From: Actinoplanes couchii | GTDB taxonomy: Bacteria > Actinomycetota > Actinomycetes > Mycobacteriales > Micromonosporaceae | Assembly: GCF_016862075.1 (NCBI RefSeq) | Contig: NZ_BOMG01000099.1 | Location: 1 to 64,000, forward strand | Direction of reading: 5' to 3' | DNA: 64,000 bases | Shown here: positions 31,608-40,730 of the stretch, in pieces | How positions within the stretch are numbered: the stretch's first letter is position 1 | Layout of the letters: each line of letters starts with the position of its first letter | The notes under the pieces: generated by a model | Seen by the model: only the letters and a program-made list of their open reading frames with translations | Told to the model about the DNA's origin: nothing | Database searches by the model: none | Program-made: the position numbers and the translations under genes

Positions 31608-32924
31608 TCAGGGCATGAAGTGCACCTCCGGGAAAGCGGCGGACGGGCCGTCGAGCAGGGGCCGGCGGCGGTGGCGTAGGTGCAGATCGAAGAAGGCGAG
31701 GGGGTAGCTCTGCTGGATGCGGACCGCGTGGTGTGGTTTCAGGGTGCCGATCCGGGCTGCCAGGTCCTCGTCCGGCATTTTGACCACCGCGGCCAGTTGG
31801 GGCAGCAGCCACTGCAGGTCGCTGAAGGAGCTGTGCACGGCGCCGTTGACCTGGAAGTAGCGGCGCCAGCCGGACAGCAGGGACCAGAAACGGTCGACGC
31901 TGTTCTCGGCGGGTGGGGGGTTTCCGGCGGATCGGGGGAACTCGGCGGTCATCAGCATGAACGGGCGGTTCAGGGCGGCCGGTAGCGGGTTCGACTGCAT
32001 CGGGCCGTCGAGGCCCAGGCCGGCGCGGACCCGGTGGTCGGTGTTCATCACCAGGGCCGTCGCGGTGGCGCCCTTCGACCAGCCGAACATGCCGATCCGG
32101 TTCAGGTCCAAGGCGGCCGCGAGACCCGGCGGCAGCAGGTGATGGTTGGCAGCCAGATGATTGAGGTGGTCCAGCACCAGGCGAAGATCGTAGGCGTAGT
32201 CCCAAGGGGTGAATGGCTGCCCCGACGGAACCACGAGACGCCCGCCGGGGAACTCGGTGAACGAATCGCCGAAATGGTCCACGGTGACCACGACGTAGCC
32301 GTGGCTGGCGAGTTCCTGCACCACGATCGTGGTCTCGGACCGGTGCCCGCGGGAACCGTGCGAGAAGACGATCACCGGATGACGCCCTCGCCATGCCGGC
32401 ACACCCTCGCGCGCGGCAGTCAGCGGCGCGGCGACCGCGCCGGGGTCGAATCCGGCGGATTCGAGCAGAGCCCGCATCGACGCCGCGGTCATCCACGACA
32501 CCGCCGGAGCAACGGAATCGGCCGGCGCGAAGGAGGTGGCCGGAGCAAAAGAAGGGGCCGGCGCGGAGGAGGTGGCCGGCGCGAAGGAGGTGGCCGGAGC
32601 AAAAGAAGGGGCCAGCGCGGAGGACGAGGCCGGCACGGAGGACGCGGCCGGGTACCAGACGCTGAGCATCAGTTCACGGCCTCGGCCGCCGGTCTCGGTG
32701 AGGTGCAAGGGGACGGTGCCGATGCGGTGCGGGCCGGTCGGTGACGGCAGGGTGAGGCGTGGCGGGGTGGTGCCCGCCACGCCCGGACCGGTGCCGCCCT
32801 CGCCCATCCGGTCGGTGACGCCTTTTCCTGGCGAGCTTCCGGCTTCCGCACGGTCGGCGAGCAGAGGCACGGTGGCGCCGGCGGCGAGGGTGGAAAGGAT
32901 CAGGCTGCGGCGGGTGAAAGTCAT
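31608..32924 (-). CDS. secreted alpha/beta hydrolase (lipase / PAF-acetylhydrolase-like)
   Basis: A 438-residue exported hydrolase. The Tat-like signal TRRSLILSTLAAGATVPLLA runs over residues 4-23. The nucleophile Ser is in FGWSKGAT, the oxyanion strand is VIVFSHGSRGH, and a late His lies in GAVHSSFSD. The layout matches actinobacterial chlorophyllase/PAF-acetylhydrolase-like lipases. An Ala/Pro/Ser/Phe-rich insert (FAPATS units, about 100-142) is coded by 33-bp perfect DNA repeats and interrupts the usual link between the N-terminal strand (LMLSVWYPA) and the core. ATG at 32924 is chosen because the signal starts there. Confidence 0.85.
   Translation of the reverse strand: MTFTRRSLILSTLAAGATVPLLADRAEAGSSPGKGVTDRMGEGGTGPGVAGTTPPRLTLPSPTGPHRIGTVPLHLTETGGRGRELMLSVWYPAASSVPASSSALAPSFAPATSFAPATSSAPAPSFAPATSFAPADSVAPAVSWMTAASMRALLESAGFDPGAVAAPLTAAREGVPAWRGRHPVIVFSHGSRGHRSETTIVVQELASHGYVVVTVDHFGDSFTEFPGGRLVVPSGQPFTPWDYAYDLRLVLDHLNHLAANHHLLPPGLAAALDLNRIGMFGWSKGATATALVMNTDHRVRAGLGLDGPMQSNPLPAALNRPFMLMTAEFPRSAGNPPPAENSVDRFWSLLSGWRRYFQVNGAVHSSFSDLQWLLPQLAAVVKMPDEDLAARIGTLKPHHAVRIQQSYPLAFFDLHLRHRRRPLLDGPSAAFPEVHFMP
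32527..32613. repeat. 33-bp perfect direct repeats in the lipase-like gene
   Basis: Positions 32527-32559 and 32581-32613 are identical over 33 bases, 54 bases apart, with diverged copies around them. All keep the reading frame. Confidence 0.85.
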
Positions 32925-32976
32925 ACCCCGACCCTGCCGCCGCAACCAGAATTCCACATCGGACCAGGGAACTAAG

Positions 32977-33060
32977 CCCACGGGCTACAACAACCGTGGA
33001 CCACCTCGGCCCACGGGCCACAACGGCCGCGGACCGCCTCGGTCCATGGGCTGCCTCGGG
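32977..33060. repeat. 33-bp tandem repeat between the lipase-like and Rieske genes
   Basis: Two adjacent 33-bp units (32977-33009 and 33010-33042) differ at a few positions, and a partial third unit runs to 33060. They fill most of the 153-bp non-coding gap. No gene or terminator is evident. Confidence 0.8.
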
Positions 33061-33077
33061 CCATGGGCTGGTCCGGG

Positions 33078-34193
33078 CTATGCCAGGCGGTTGAGGATCC
33101 AGTCGTGGAAGGCTCTGATGTGGTGTTCGGAGGGGACCAGGACTCCGCCTCGGGCGTAGGCTCGGGACGCCATCGCCGGCTGGCAGCGTTCGCAGGCGTC
33201 GAAGTCCTGCACGTTGACGCGGTGGAAGAGTTCCACCGAGCGGGACACGTCCCGGCCCGACGTCACCACCTCGTTCGTGTAGAGCCAGTCGCATTCGACG
33301 ATGGTGCGGTCGGCGGCCACCGGGTACATCCGGTGCAGGATGATGTGGTCCGGGACCAGGTTGACGAAGACCTGCGGCTTGATGGTGATGGCGTAATAGC
33401 GCCGGTCCTGGTCGTCGGACAGGCCGGGCAGCGTGTCGAAACCCTCGGATCCGTCGACGGTGAAACCCTGGATCCCGGTACCGAAGTCAGCACCGTGCCC
33501 CACGTAGTACTGGGCGGCATACCCGTCGGCGAATTCCGGCAGCACCTCGGTCAATTCGGGGTGGATCGTCGCGCAGTGATAACACTCCATGAAATTCTCG
33601 ACGATCAACTTCCAGTTCGCCTTCACGTCGTACGTGATCCGCCGCCCGACCGTCAACGTGTCGATCTCGTAGGAGTCGATCGCGGAAAGCGCCCCGAGTC
33701 GTTCGGTGACCGCGCCCATCACGTCGTCCTCGAACGACGGCGGTTCGTCGGCCAGACACACCCAGACGTACCCGATCCACTCCCGCATGTGCACGTTGAC
33801 CAGCCCGTACTCGACCCGGTCGATATCCGGCATCTTCGTCAGGTTGGGTGCCGCGACGAGCTTTCCGTCGAGTCCGTAGGTCCAGGCGTGATAGGGGCAT
33901 TGAAAGGCCCGTTTCACCTCCCCGCTCTCCTCGGTGCACAGTTTTGCGCCCCGATGCCGGCAGATGTTCAGAAAGGCCCGCAACGAGCCGCCGCGCCCGC
34001 GGACGATGAGCACGCTCTCGCGCCCGACCTGAACGGATTTGAAGCTTCCGGGACGGGACAGATCACCGGCCCGGACGGCGCAGAACCACATGTTCTCGAA
34101 GATCCGGGCCTGTTCCCGTTCGAACAGGGCGGGATCGGTGTAGTGGTGACCGGGAAGGGTGGGAATGAGGCTGGTGGGAAGACTGGTGGTCAC
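33078..34193 (-). CDS. Rieske oxygenase, glycine betaine demethylase type (GbcA-like)
   Basis: A 371-residue aromatic-ring-hydroxylase-type oxygenase. The Rieske cluster ligands are Cys78/His80 (ICRHRG) and Cys99/His102 (CPYHAW). The mononuclear iron site is NFMECYHCATIHPEL with His206 and His211. Family members of this subtype remove a methyl group from quaternary ammonium compounds (glycine betaine, stachydrine, carnitine). It is the second gene after dimethylglycine oxidase, so betaine to dimethylglycine plus formaldehyde is the likely reaction. Electron partners are probably the FAD reductase and Rieske ferredoxin of the divergent operon. GTG start; AGAGG upstream. Confidence 0.88.
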   Translation of the reverse strand: MTTSLPTSLIPTLPGHHYTDPALFEREQARIFENMWFCAVRAGDLSRPGSFKSVQVGRESVLIVRGRGGSLRAFLNICRHRGAKLCTEESGEVKRAFQCPYHAWTYGLDGKLVAAPNLTKMPDIDRVEYGLVNVHMREWIGYVWVCLADEPPSFEDDVMGAVTERLGALSAIDSYEIDTLTVGRRITYDVKANWKLIVENFMECYHCATIHPELTEVLPEFADGYAAQYYVGHGADFGTGIQGFTVDGSEGFDTLPGLSDDQDRRYYAITIKPQVFVNLVPDHIILHRMYPVAADRTIVECDWLYTNEVVTSGRDVSRSVELFHRVNVQDFDACERCQPAMASRAYARGGVLVPSEHHIRAFHDWILNRLA

Positions 34194-34202
34194 AACACAC
34201 CT

Positions 34203-36581
34203 CTATCGGCGGATTCGTTCCATCTTGGGGTCGAACAGCGGCTCCGCCGCGACGGTGGCCGGCAGCCGGGTGCCGAAGTACTCGACGGCGACCGGGGTGC
34301 CGGGGACCGCGAGGGCGGCGGGCAGCCAGGCGTAGGCGACGGTGCGCCCGATGGTGTAGCCGTAGGACGCGCTGGTGACGTAGCCGACCGGCACGCCGTC
34401 GGCGTACACCGGCTCCTTGCCGAGGACGACAGCGCTGGGATCGTCCAGGGTGAGGCAGGTGAGCAGCCGCTCCGGTGGGGCCGTCGACAGCGCGGACCGC
34501 CCGATGAAGTCGCCCTTGTCCATCCGCACGGCGAACCCCAGACCGGCCGAGTACGGGTCGTGCTCGGCTGTCATGTCGGTACCCCACGCGCGGTAGCCCT
34601 TCTCCAGCCGGAGACTGTTGAAGGCGCTGCGCCCGGCCGCGATGATCCCGTGCTGCTGCCCGGCTTCCCAGAGCGTGTCCCACAGTTTGAGCCCGAGATC
34701 GGCGGAGGTGTACAGCTCCCACCCCAGCTCGCCGACGTAGGACAGGCGCATCGCGGTGACCGGGACCGCACCGACGTACGCCCGTCGGGCCCGGAAGTAT
34801 CTGAGGCCCTCGTGCGAGAAGTCGGCGCTGGTCAGCGGCTGGAGGACGTCGCGGGCGAGCGGTCCCCACAGTCCGATGCAGCAGGTCCCGCCGGTGATGT
34901 CGCGGATCTGCACGGTGTCCGGGGCGTGCTGCCGCATCCAGTCCTCGTCGAGCGGCCCGTTGCCACCGACCTGGAAGACCTGCGGCCCCAGACGTGCGAC
35001 GGTCAGGTCGCTGCGGATCCCGCCGTCAAAACCGAGCATCAGCGTGTACGTCACCGAGCCCACTGATTTGTCCAGGTTGTTGGTGGTCAGGTACTGGAGG
35101 AACTCCAGCGCCCCGGGCCCGGACACCTCGAACCGTTTGAGCGGCGTCATGTCGTACATGGCGACCCGTTCCCGGGTCACCCGGGCCTCGGTGGCGGCGA
35201 TCGGCGACCAGTACCGGGCCGACCACGCGTCCCGTTCCGGAACGGAACCCGGGGCGTTCGCCGTGTACCAGTACGGCCGCTCCCACCCGGCGCCCTCCAG
35301 GAACTCGGCGCCCAACGACACCTGCCGTGGGTGGAACGGGCTGGTCCGCAACGGTCGCGGCCAGTCCATCGGCTGCAACGGGTGCACGATGTCGTACACC
35401 TCGATGAAGTTCTGTTTTCCCCGCTCCCGGATGTACGACGGCGACAGCTGCACCTCCTCGAAGCGGTGCAGGTCGGCCTCGTGCAGGTCGATCCGCGGCT
35501 GCCCGTCGATCAGCCACTCGGCCATCGCCCGCGCGACCCCGGCCGAATGGGTCACCCAGACCGCCTCGGCGACCCAGAATCCGGCCAGCTCACGGTGCTC
35601 GCCGAGCAGTGGCGCCCCGTCGGGGGTGAACGAGAAGATGCCGTTCATCCCCTCCTCGACCTCGGTGCCGGCCAGGTCCGGGAGCAGCTCGACGCTGGCT
35701 TTCCAGGCGGGCTCGAAGTCGGCCGGGGTGAACTCGAGGACGCTCGGCATCACCGGGGCCTCGGCCGGGGACAGGAATGAGTCGACGGGCATCGGGCGGT
35801 GCCCGTAGTAGCCGATGCCGAGACGGTCACCGTGGTCCCGGTAGTAAAGATCCTGGTCCTGGTGCCGCAGGATGGGCAGGGGGCCGGCCATCGAGGGGAC
35901 GGGGCCGGTTCTCGCGTACTGATGGGCAAGGGGTTGAAGTGGCAGTGTCAGACCGGCCATCCGGGCGATCTGCGGGCCCCAGAAGCCGGCGGCGCAGACC
36001 ACGATGTCGGCGGCGAGGAATCCACGGTCGGTCTCGACCCCGGTGACCCGCCCGCCGGCCTGACCGATTCCGGTCACGGTGTGCTCGCCGAGGAAGCGGG
36101 CGCCGCGTTCGATGGCCCGCCGTGCCTGGGTCTCCACGGCTCCAGGCGCGTCGGCCAGGCCGTCGGTGGGGACGTGGAAGCCGCCCAGGATCCGGGACTC
36201 GGCGAGCAGTGGGTGCAGTTCCACGCACTCCGCCGGGCTGAGCAGCGAACTCGGGACACCCCAGGAGGTGGCCAGGCCGTGCCGTCGTTCGAGGTCGTGC
36301 CGGCGGGCCTCGGTGGTGGCCACTTCGAGGCCGCCGACCTGCCGGAGACAGCCGAGACCGCTGAGCTTCTCCACCGTGTAGGTGGCCAGTTCGGTCATGG
36401 TCTTGGAGGGGTTGGTCTGGAAGACCAGACCGGGGGCGTGCGAGCTGGAGCCGCCGGGGCTGAAGAGCGGGCCCTGGTCCACGACGGTGACGTCGGTCCA
36501 GCCCCGTTCGGTCAGCTCGTCGGCGAGGGCGCTGCCGACGACGCCGGCACCGATGATCAGAACATGAGGAGGTTTGGTCAT
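34203..36581 (-). CDS. dimethylglycine oxidase-like FAD / folate-binding protein
   Basis: A 792-residue two-part enzyme. Residues 1 to about 420 are a DAO-type FAD domain with VLIIGAGVVGSALADELTER and SSSHAPGLVFQTN. The His in that second motif matches the covalent FAD attachment site of Arthrobacter dimethylglycine oxidase. The rest is a GcvT-type tetrahydrofolate domain (YDMTPLKRFEVSGPGALEFL). It would oxidise dimethylglycine to sarcosine and pass the methyl carbon to folate. ATG at 36581 has AAGGA 6 nt upstream; longer frames would start inside the operator region. The Rieske gene follows after 9 bases. Confidence 0.9.
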   Translation of the reverse strand: MTKPPHVLIIGAGVVGSALADELTERGWTDVTVVDQGPLFSPGGSSSHAPGLVFQTNPSKTMTELATYTVEKLSGLGCLRQVGGLEVATTEARRHDLERRHGLATSWGVPSSLLSPAECVELHPLLAESRILGGFHVPTDGLADAPGAVETQARRAIERGARFLGEHTVTGIGQAGGRVTGVETDRGFLAADIVVCAAGFWGPQIARMAGLTLPLQPLAHQYARTGPVPSMAGPLPILRHQDQDLYYRDHGDRLGIGYYGHRPMPVDSFLSPAEAPVMPSVLEFTPADFEPAWKASVELLPDLAGTEVEEGMNGIFSFTPDGAPLLGEHRELAGFWVAEAVWVTHSAGVARAMAEWLIDGQPRIDLHEADLHRFEEVQLSPSYIRERGKQNFIEVYDIVHPLQPMDWPRPLRTSPFHPRQVSLGAEFLEGAGWERPYWYTANAPGSVPERDAWSARYWSPIAATEARVTRERVAMYDMTPLKRFEVSGPGALEFLQYLTTNNLDKSVGSVTYTLMLGFDGGIRSDLTVARLGPQVFQVGGNGPLDEDWMRQHAPDTVQIRDITGGTCCIGLWGPLARDVLQPLTSADFSHEGLRYFRARRAYVGAVPVTAMRLSYVGELGWELYTSADLGLKLWDTLWEAGQQHGIIAAGRSAFNSLRLEKGYRAWGTDMTAEHDPYSAGLGFAVRMDKGDFIGRSALSTAPPERLLTCLTLDDPSAVVLGKEPVYADGVPVGYVTSASYGYTIGRTVAYAWLPAALAVPGTPVAVEYFGTRLPATVAAEPLFDPKMERIRR

Positions 36582-36588
36582 TGAGCGT

Positions 36589-36632
36589 CCTTGCGTTTCA
36601 CGAAGCGCAACTCGACCTGAGATACGCAACAG
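36589..36632 (-). promoter_or_regulatory. 44-bp control element, dimethylglycine oxidase arm
   Basis: Read toward the gene, the element begins CTGTTGCGTATCTCAGG, 51 bases before the start codon. It contains the near-perfect palindrome TTGCGCTTCGTGAAACGCAA (8 of 9 bp per arm). It matches the element at 37523-37566 at about 30 of 44 positions in the same orientation relative to transcription. It is a probable site for the IclR protein coded between the two arms. Confidence 0.7.
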
Positions 36633-36680
36633 CTTCAACGACCAATCGACCGCCGTCAAGACGTCTGGATTTCGCGGAAA

Positions 36681-37430
36681 TTAAACCCTTCCCATGCGCT
36701 CGCTGACCTCGTCGGCGGCTGCCATCACACGCTTGGCTACTTCCGGGAAAGATGCTCTGATCAGGCGATATGCCGGACCGGAAACGCTCAGGGCGGCGAT
36801 CACCGCGCCGTCGGCACCGCGGATCGGCGCGGCCACCGCGTTGAGGCCGACCTCGAACTCCTCGGCGGTGGAGGCCCAACCGGCAACCCGAACCTGATCC
36901 AGTTCGGCCTCGAGCGCGTCGGTGTCGACGATGGTCGCGACGGTGAACCGTTCCAGTGGCTCGCGGAAGGAAAAAGGCGGGGTGAAGGCGAGCAGGACCT
37001 TGCCGCTGGAGGTGGCGTGCAGCGGCGTCTGCTTGCCGATCCAGTCGTGGCTGGCGATCGAGGCGGCGCCCCGGCTCTGCGACACGTTGACGGCCCGTCC
37101 ACTGTCCATGATCGCGATGTTGACGGTCTCGCCGATCTCGGCGGCGAGCCGTTCGCACGCGGCGTGCCCCTGCCGGCTGACGTCGAGCTGCGCGGCGACG
37201 GCTCCGGCGAGCCGGACGATGCCGAGGCCGAGCCGGTACGACCCGCGATCCTGGGTCTGCTCCACGAACCCGCGGCTCTCCAGGGCTCCGAGCAGGCGGA
37301 ACGCGGTGGACTTGTGGACGCTCAACTCGCGGCCGATCTCGGTGACGCCTGCTTCGCGCCGCCGGGCCAGGATCTCCAGAATGGTCAGTGCACGATCGAC
37401 GGACTGAACGAGCGGTGCGTCGTTGCTCAT
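36681..37430 (-). CDS. IclR-family regulator of choline/betaine catabolism
   Basis: A 249-residue IclR protein with HTH VTEIGRELSVHKSTAFRLLG (about 30-49) and the effector-domain motif PLHATSSGKVLLAF. It is encoded between the dimethylglycine oxidase arm and the divergent choline operon, both of which carry a shared 44-bp element. ATG at 37430 is preferred; the frame extends 18 codons upstream without homology. GTTGCAAC (37463-37470) and CGCAAC repeats near its own start suggest autoregulation. The inducer may be betaine or dimethylglycine, not shown by sequence. Confidence 0.87.
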   Translation of the reverse strand: MSNDAPLVQSVDRALTILEILARRREAGVTEIGRELSVHKSTAFRLLGALESRGFVEQTQDRGSYRLGLGIVRLAGAVAAQLDVSRQGHAACERLAAEIGETVNIAIMDSGRAVNVSQSRGAASIASHDWIGKQTPLHATSSGKVLLAFTPPFSFREPLERFTVATIVDTDALEAELDQVRVAGWASTAEEFEVGLNAVAAPIRGADGAVIAALSVSGPAYRLIRASFPEVAKRVMAAADEVSERMGRV

Positions 37431-37491
37431 CACGCAACGATAGGGCAGCCGATTTCCGGCAGGTTGCAACACGTGACCGCTCACTGACCGA

Positions 37492-37512
37492 TGCTTGACT
37501 ATCGATCAAGCA
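37492..37512. promoter_or_regulatory. 21-bp inverted repeat in the choline operon promoter region
   Basis: TGCTTGA (37492-37498) and TCAAGCA (37506-37512) are perfect 7-bp arms around CTATCGA. The site lies 65-85 bases before the reductase start and just upstream of the 44-bp element, a typical activator or second-repressor position. Confidence 0.55.
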
Positions 37513-37522
37513 CCCGGGCAGT

Positions 37523-37566
37523 CTGTTGCGGATCTCACGGACTGTTTCGTTTTATACAACGGATGG
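37523..37566 (+). promoter_or_regulatory. 44-bp control element, choline operon arm
   Basis: It begins CTGTTGCGGATCTCACG, 54 bases before the reductase GTG, and includes CGTT-TTATAC-AACG. It is the counterpart of 36589-36632. The embedded TATACA could serve as a -10 hexamer, with no matching -35, so activation by a bound protein is possible. Confidence 0.7.
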
Positions 37567-37576
37567 TGGTTTGAGC

Positions 37577-38719
37577 GTGCAGAAAGTCGCGATTGCCGGG
37601 GCTTCCCTGGCCGGCCTCGCTGCCGCACGCGCTCTGCGGAGGCAGTCGTTCGCGGGCGAGATCGTGATCGTCGGTGACGAGCCGCACCCGCCGTACGACC
37701 GCCCGCCGCTCTCCAAGGAGTTCCTGACCGGCACGGCCACGATGGACGACATCGCCCTGGGTGGCAGCGCCGACCTGGACGTCGAGTGGCGACTCGGCAC
37801 CCCGGCGACCGGCATCGACGCGCCGACGCGCAGCCTGCGGCTGGCCGACGGCACCGAGATCCGCGCCGACGCGCTGATCGTCGCCACCGGCGCGCGGGCC
37901 CGGGAACTGGGCAATCCCGGCGGGCTGACCGGTCTGCACACGCTGCGGACGCTGGACGACGCGATCGCGCTCAGGGCGGACCTGCGCCCCGGCGCCCGGC
38001 TGGTGGTGATCGGCGCCGGGTTCATCGGGGCCGAGGTCGCGTCCAGCGCCCGGTCGCTGGGCCTGGACGTGACAGTGGTCGAGACGCTGCCGACCCCGCT
38101 CGCCGGCCCGCTCGGCCCGGAGATGGGCGGGATCTGCGCGCAACTGCACGGCGATCACGGGGTGCCGCTGCTGACAGGCGTCCCGGTCAGCGGGCTGTCC
38201 GGAACTGATCGGGTCGAGGCGGTCGAGCTGGCGGACGGGACGCGGCTGCCGGCCGACGTGGTGGTGGCCGGGATCGGCTCGCTGCCCAACGTGGAGTGGC
38301 TGGCCGGGTCGGGGCTGGAGATCGCCGGCGGGGTGGTCACCGACGCGTCCGGCGCGACCTCCGTCCCGGGTGTGTGGGCCACCGGCGACTGCGCGGTGAT
38401 CCGCGGCGAGCGCCGCTCCGAGCACTGGACACACGCCGTGGAGCACTCGATGATCACGGTCGCCGCGCTGCTCGGCGACACCGCCCCGGTGCGCAAGGCG
38501 CCCTACTTCTGGTCCGACCAGTACGGCGCCAGGATCCAGTTCGCCGGGCACCACGAACCCGGCGACGCCGTCCGGGTGGTCGAGGGTGATCCGGACTCGC
38601 GCAGCTTCCTGGCCGTGTACGAACGCGACTCGGAGCCGGTCGCCGTGCTCGGCATGAACCAACCGAAACTGTTCACCCGGTGGCGGCGCCAGTTGCGTGC
38701 CACCCCCCAGGAGGCGTGA
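37577..38719 (+). CDS. FAD-dependent ferredoxin reductase
   Basis: A 380-residue reductase of the oxygenase-coupled ferredoxin/rubredoxin reductase family. The N-terminal FAD site is VAIAGASLAGLAAARAL with PPYDRPPLSKEFL; the central NAD site is LVVIGAGFIGAEVA. GVWATGDCAVI and a C-terminal reductase domain follow. It would pass electrons from NADH to the Rieske ferredoxin encoded next (TGATG junction) and on to the Rieske oxygenase of the divergent arm. GTG at 37577 has GGTGG 7 nt upstream; TTG at 37571 is an alternative. Confidence 0.88.
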   Translation: MQKVAIAGASLAGLAAARALRRQSFAGEIVIVGDEPHPPYDRPPLSKEFLTGTATMDDIALGGSADLDVEWRLGTPATGIDAPTRSLRLADGTEIRADALIVATGARARELGNPGGLTGLHTLRTLDDAIALRADLRPGARLVVIGAGFIGAEVASSARSLGLDVTVVETLPTPLAGPLGPEMGGICAQLHGDHGVPLLTGVPVSGLSGTDRVEAVELADGTRLPADVVVAGIGSLPNVEWLAGSGLEIAGGVVTDASGATSVPGVWATGDCAVIRGERRSEHWTHAVEHSMITVAALLGDTAPVRKAPYFWSDQYGARIQFAGHHEPGDAVRVVEGDPDSRSFLAVYERDSEPVAVLGMNQPKLFTRWRRQLRATPQEA

Positions 38720-39075
38720 TGTCGCAGCCTGTCTGCCCGCTCAGCGCGATCCCGCCCGGCGAGGCGTACCGCTGGGAGACCGAACCGCCGGTCGCGATCT
38801 TCCACACCGAGGACGGTGAGGTCTTCGCGATCGACGACACCTGCACCCACCAGGACGCGTCCCTCGCCGACGGCTGGCTGGAGGGCTGCGAGGTGGAGTG
38901 CCCGCTGCACGCCTCGAAGTTCGACCTGCGCACCGGCCGGGTGGACGCGCCCCCGGCGAAGAAGCCGGTCCGGGTCCACCGGGTCGAGGTGACCGACGGG
39001 ACGGTGTACGTCGAGCTCTCCACGGAAGCACCGAACCTGCCGCCGGGACCGAAGCCACCGGGAGTGAAGCCATGA
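38719..39075 (+). CDS. Rieske-type ferredoxin
   Basis: A 118-residue [2Fe-2S] protein. Cluster ligands are Cys42/His44 (CTHQDASL) and Cys61/His64 (CPLHASKF). The C-terminus is a Pro-rich tail. It is coupled to the reductase by one base and to choline dehydrogenase by ATGA, which supports a soluble electron shuttle for the Rieske demethylase. Confidence 0.92.
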   Translation: MSQPVCPLSAIPPGEAYRWETEPPVAIFHTEDGEVFAIDDTCTHQDASLADGWLEGCEVECPLHASKFDLRTGRVDAPPAKKPVRVHRVEVTDGTVYVELSTEAPNLPPGPKPPGVKP

Positions 39076-40730
39076 CCCAGTACGACTTCCTGATCGTCGG
39101 CGGCGGTTCGGCCGGTTCCGCGCTCGCCAACCGGCTCTCCGCCGACCCGTCGAACCGGGTGCTGGTGCTGGAGGCGGGCCGCCCGGACTACCCGTGGGAC
39201 GTGTTCATCCACATGCCGGCGGCGCTGCCGTTCCCGATCGGCAGCCGGTTCTACGACTGGAAGTACGAGTCGGAACCCGAGCCGCACATGAACGGGCGCC
39301 GGATCTACCACGCCCGGGGCAAGGTTCTCGGCGGCTCCAGCAGCATCAACGGGATGATCTTCCAGCGCGGCAACCCGCTCGACTACGAGCGCTGGGCCGC
39401 CGACCCGGGCATGGAGTCCTGGGACTACGCGCACTGCCTGCCGTACTTCACCAAGATGGAATCCTGCCTGGCCGCCGATCCGGAAGACCCCTTCCACGGG
39501 CACGACGGCCCGCTCGTGCTGGAACGCGGGCCGGGCACGAACCCGCTGTTCCGGGCCATGCTGAACGCCAGTGAGCAGGCCGGTTACCCGTCCACCAGCG
39601 ACGTCAACGGGGAACGGCAGGAGGGTTTCGCCCTCTTCGACCGCAACATCAGCCGGGGTCGCCGTCTCTCCGCGGCGCGCGCCTACCTGCACCCGGCGAT
39701 GACCAGACCCAACCTGACGGTACGGACCCGGACGCTGGTGTCCCGGGTGCTCTTCGACGGTGACCGTGCGGTGGGCGTGGAGTACTTCAAGGGCAACGGC
39801 AGAACCCCGCACCGGGCGTACGCCAAGGAAGTGATCCTCTGCGGTGGAGCGGTCAACACGCCGCAGTTGTTGCAGCTGTCCGGTGTGGGCAACGCCGCCG
39901 AGCTGGCGGCGCTCGGCATCACGCCGGTGCACGACCTGCCCGGTGTCGGCGAGAACCTGCAGGACCACCTCGAGGTATACGTGCAGTACGCGTGCAGACA
40001 GCCGGTGTCGGTGCAGCCGTATCTGAAGTGGCGGTACCGGCCGCTGATCGGCGCGCAGTGGCTGTTCCTGCGCGGCGGGCCGGGCGCGACGAACCACTTC
40101 GAGGCGGGCGGTTTCGTCCGGAGCAACGACGAGGTGGCGTACCCGAACCTGATGTTCCACTTCCTGCCGATCGCGGTGCGCTACGACGGGTCGGCGCCGG
40201 CCGGTGGCCACGGCTACCAGGTGCACGTCGGCCCGATGTACTCCGACGCCCGCGGCTCGGTGAAGATCGTCAGCCGGGATCCGCGCGAGCACCCGGCGCT
40301 GCGGTTCAACTACCTCTCCACCGATCAGGACCGCCGCGAGTGGGTGGAAGCGGTCCGGGTGGCCCGGAACATCCTCGGCCAGCAGGCGCTCGACGAGTTC
40401 AACGGCGGCGAGACGTCACCGGGGGCCTCGGTGGAGACCGACGAGGAGATCCTCGACTGGGTGCGGCGCGAGGGGGAGACCGCCCTGCACCCGTCGTGCA
40501 CGGCCCGGATGGGCATCGACGACATGTCGGTGGTCGAGCCGGAGAGCATGCGGGTGCACGGGCTCAAGGGGCTGCGGGTGGTCGACGCGTCGGTGATGCC
40601 GTACGTCACCAACGGCAACATCTACGCCCCGGTGATGATGGTCGCCGAGAAGGCCGCCGACCTGATCCTCGGCAACACTCCGCTGGCGCCGGTCGAGGTG
40701 CCGTTCTTCCGGCAGGGCGTGGACCGATGA
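39072..40730 (+). CDS. betA: choline dehydrogenase (GMC oxidoreductase)
   Basis: A 552-residue FAD enzyme oxidising choline to betaine aldehyde. It has the ADP-binding motif DFLIVGGGSAGSALANRLS, the GMC signature GKVLGGSSSINGMIFQRGN, and a C-terminal active-site His in ALHPSCTARMG, with VVDASVMPYVTNGN beyond. These are BetA-type features. It lies between the ferredoxin and betaine aldehyde dehydrogenase with 4-base overlaps on both sides. Confidence 0.93.
   Translation: MTQYDFLIVGGGSAGSALANRLSADPSNRVLVLEAGRPDYPWDVFIHMPAALPFPIGSRFYDWKYESEPEPHMNGRRIYHARGKVLGGSSSINGMIFQRGNPLDYERWAADPGMESWDYAHCLPYFTKMESCLAADPEDPFHGHDGPLVLERGPGTNPLFRAMLNASEQAGYPSTSDVNGERQEGFALFDRNISRGRRLSAARAYLHPAMTRPNLTVRTRTLVSRVLFDGDRAVGVEYFKGNGRTPHRAYAKEVILCGGAVNTPQLLQLSGVGNAAELAALGITPVHDLPGVGENLQDHLEVYVQYACRQPVSVQPYLKWRYRPLIGAQWLFLRGGPGATNHFEAGGFVRSNDEVAYPNLMFHFLPIAVRYDGSAPAGGHGYQVHVGPMYSDARGSVKIVSRDPREHPALRFNYLSTDQDRREWVEAVRVARNILGQQALDEFNGGETSPGASVETDEEILDWVRREGETALHPSCTARMGIDDMSVVEPESMRVHGLKGLRVVDASVMPYVTNGNIYAPVMMVAEKAADLILGNTPLAPVEVPFFRQGVDR

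Noticed and set aside
32977..33060. CRISPR array
   Set aside because: The 33-bp units are directly adjacent without unique spacers and only about 2.5 copies exist.
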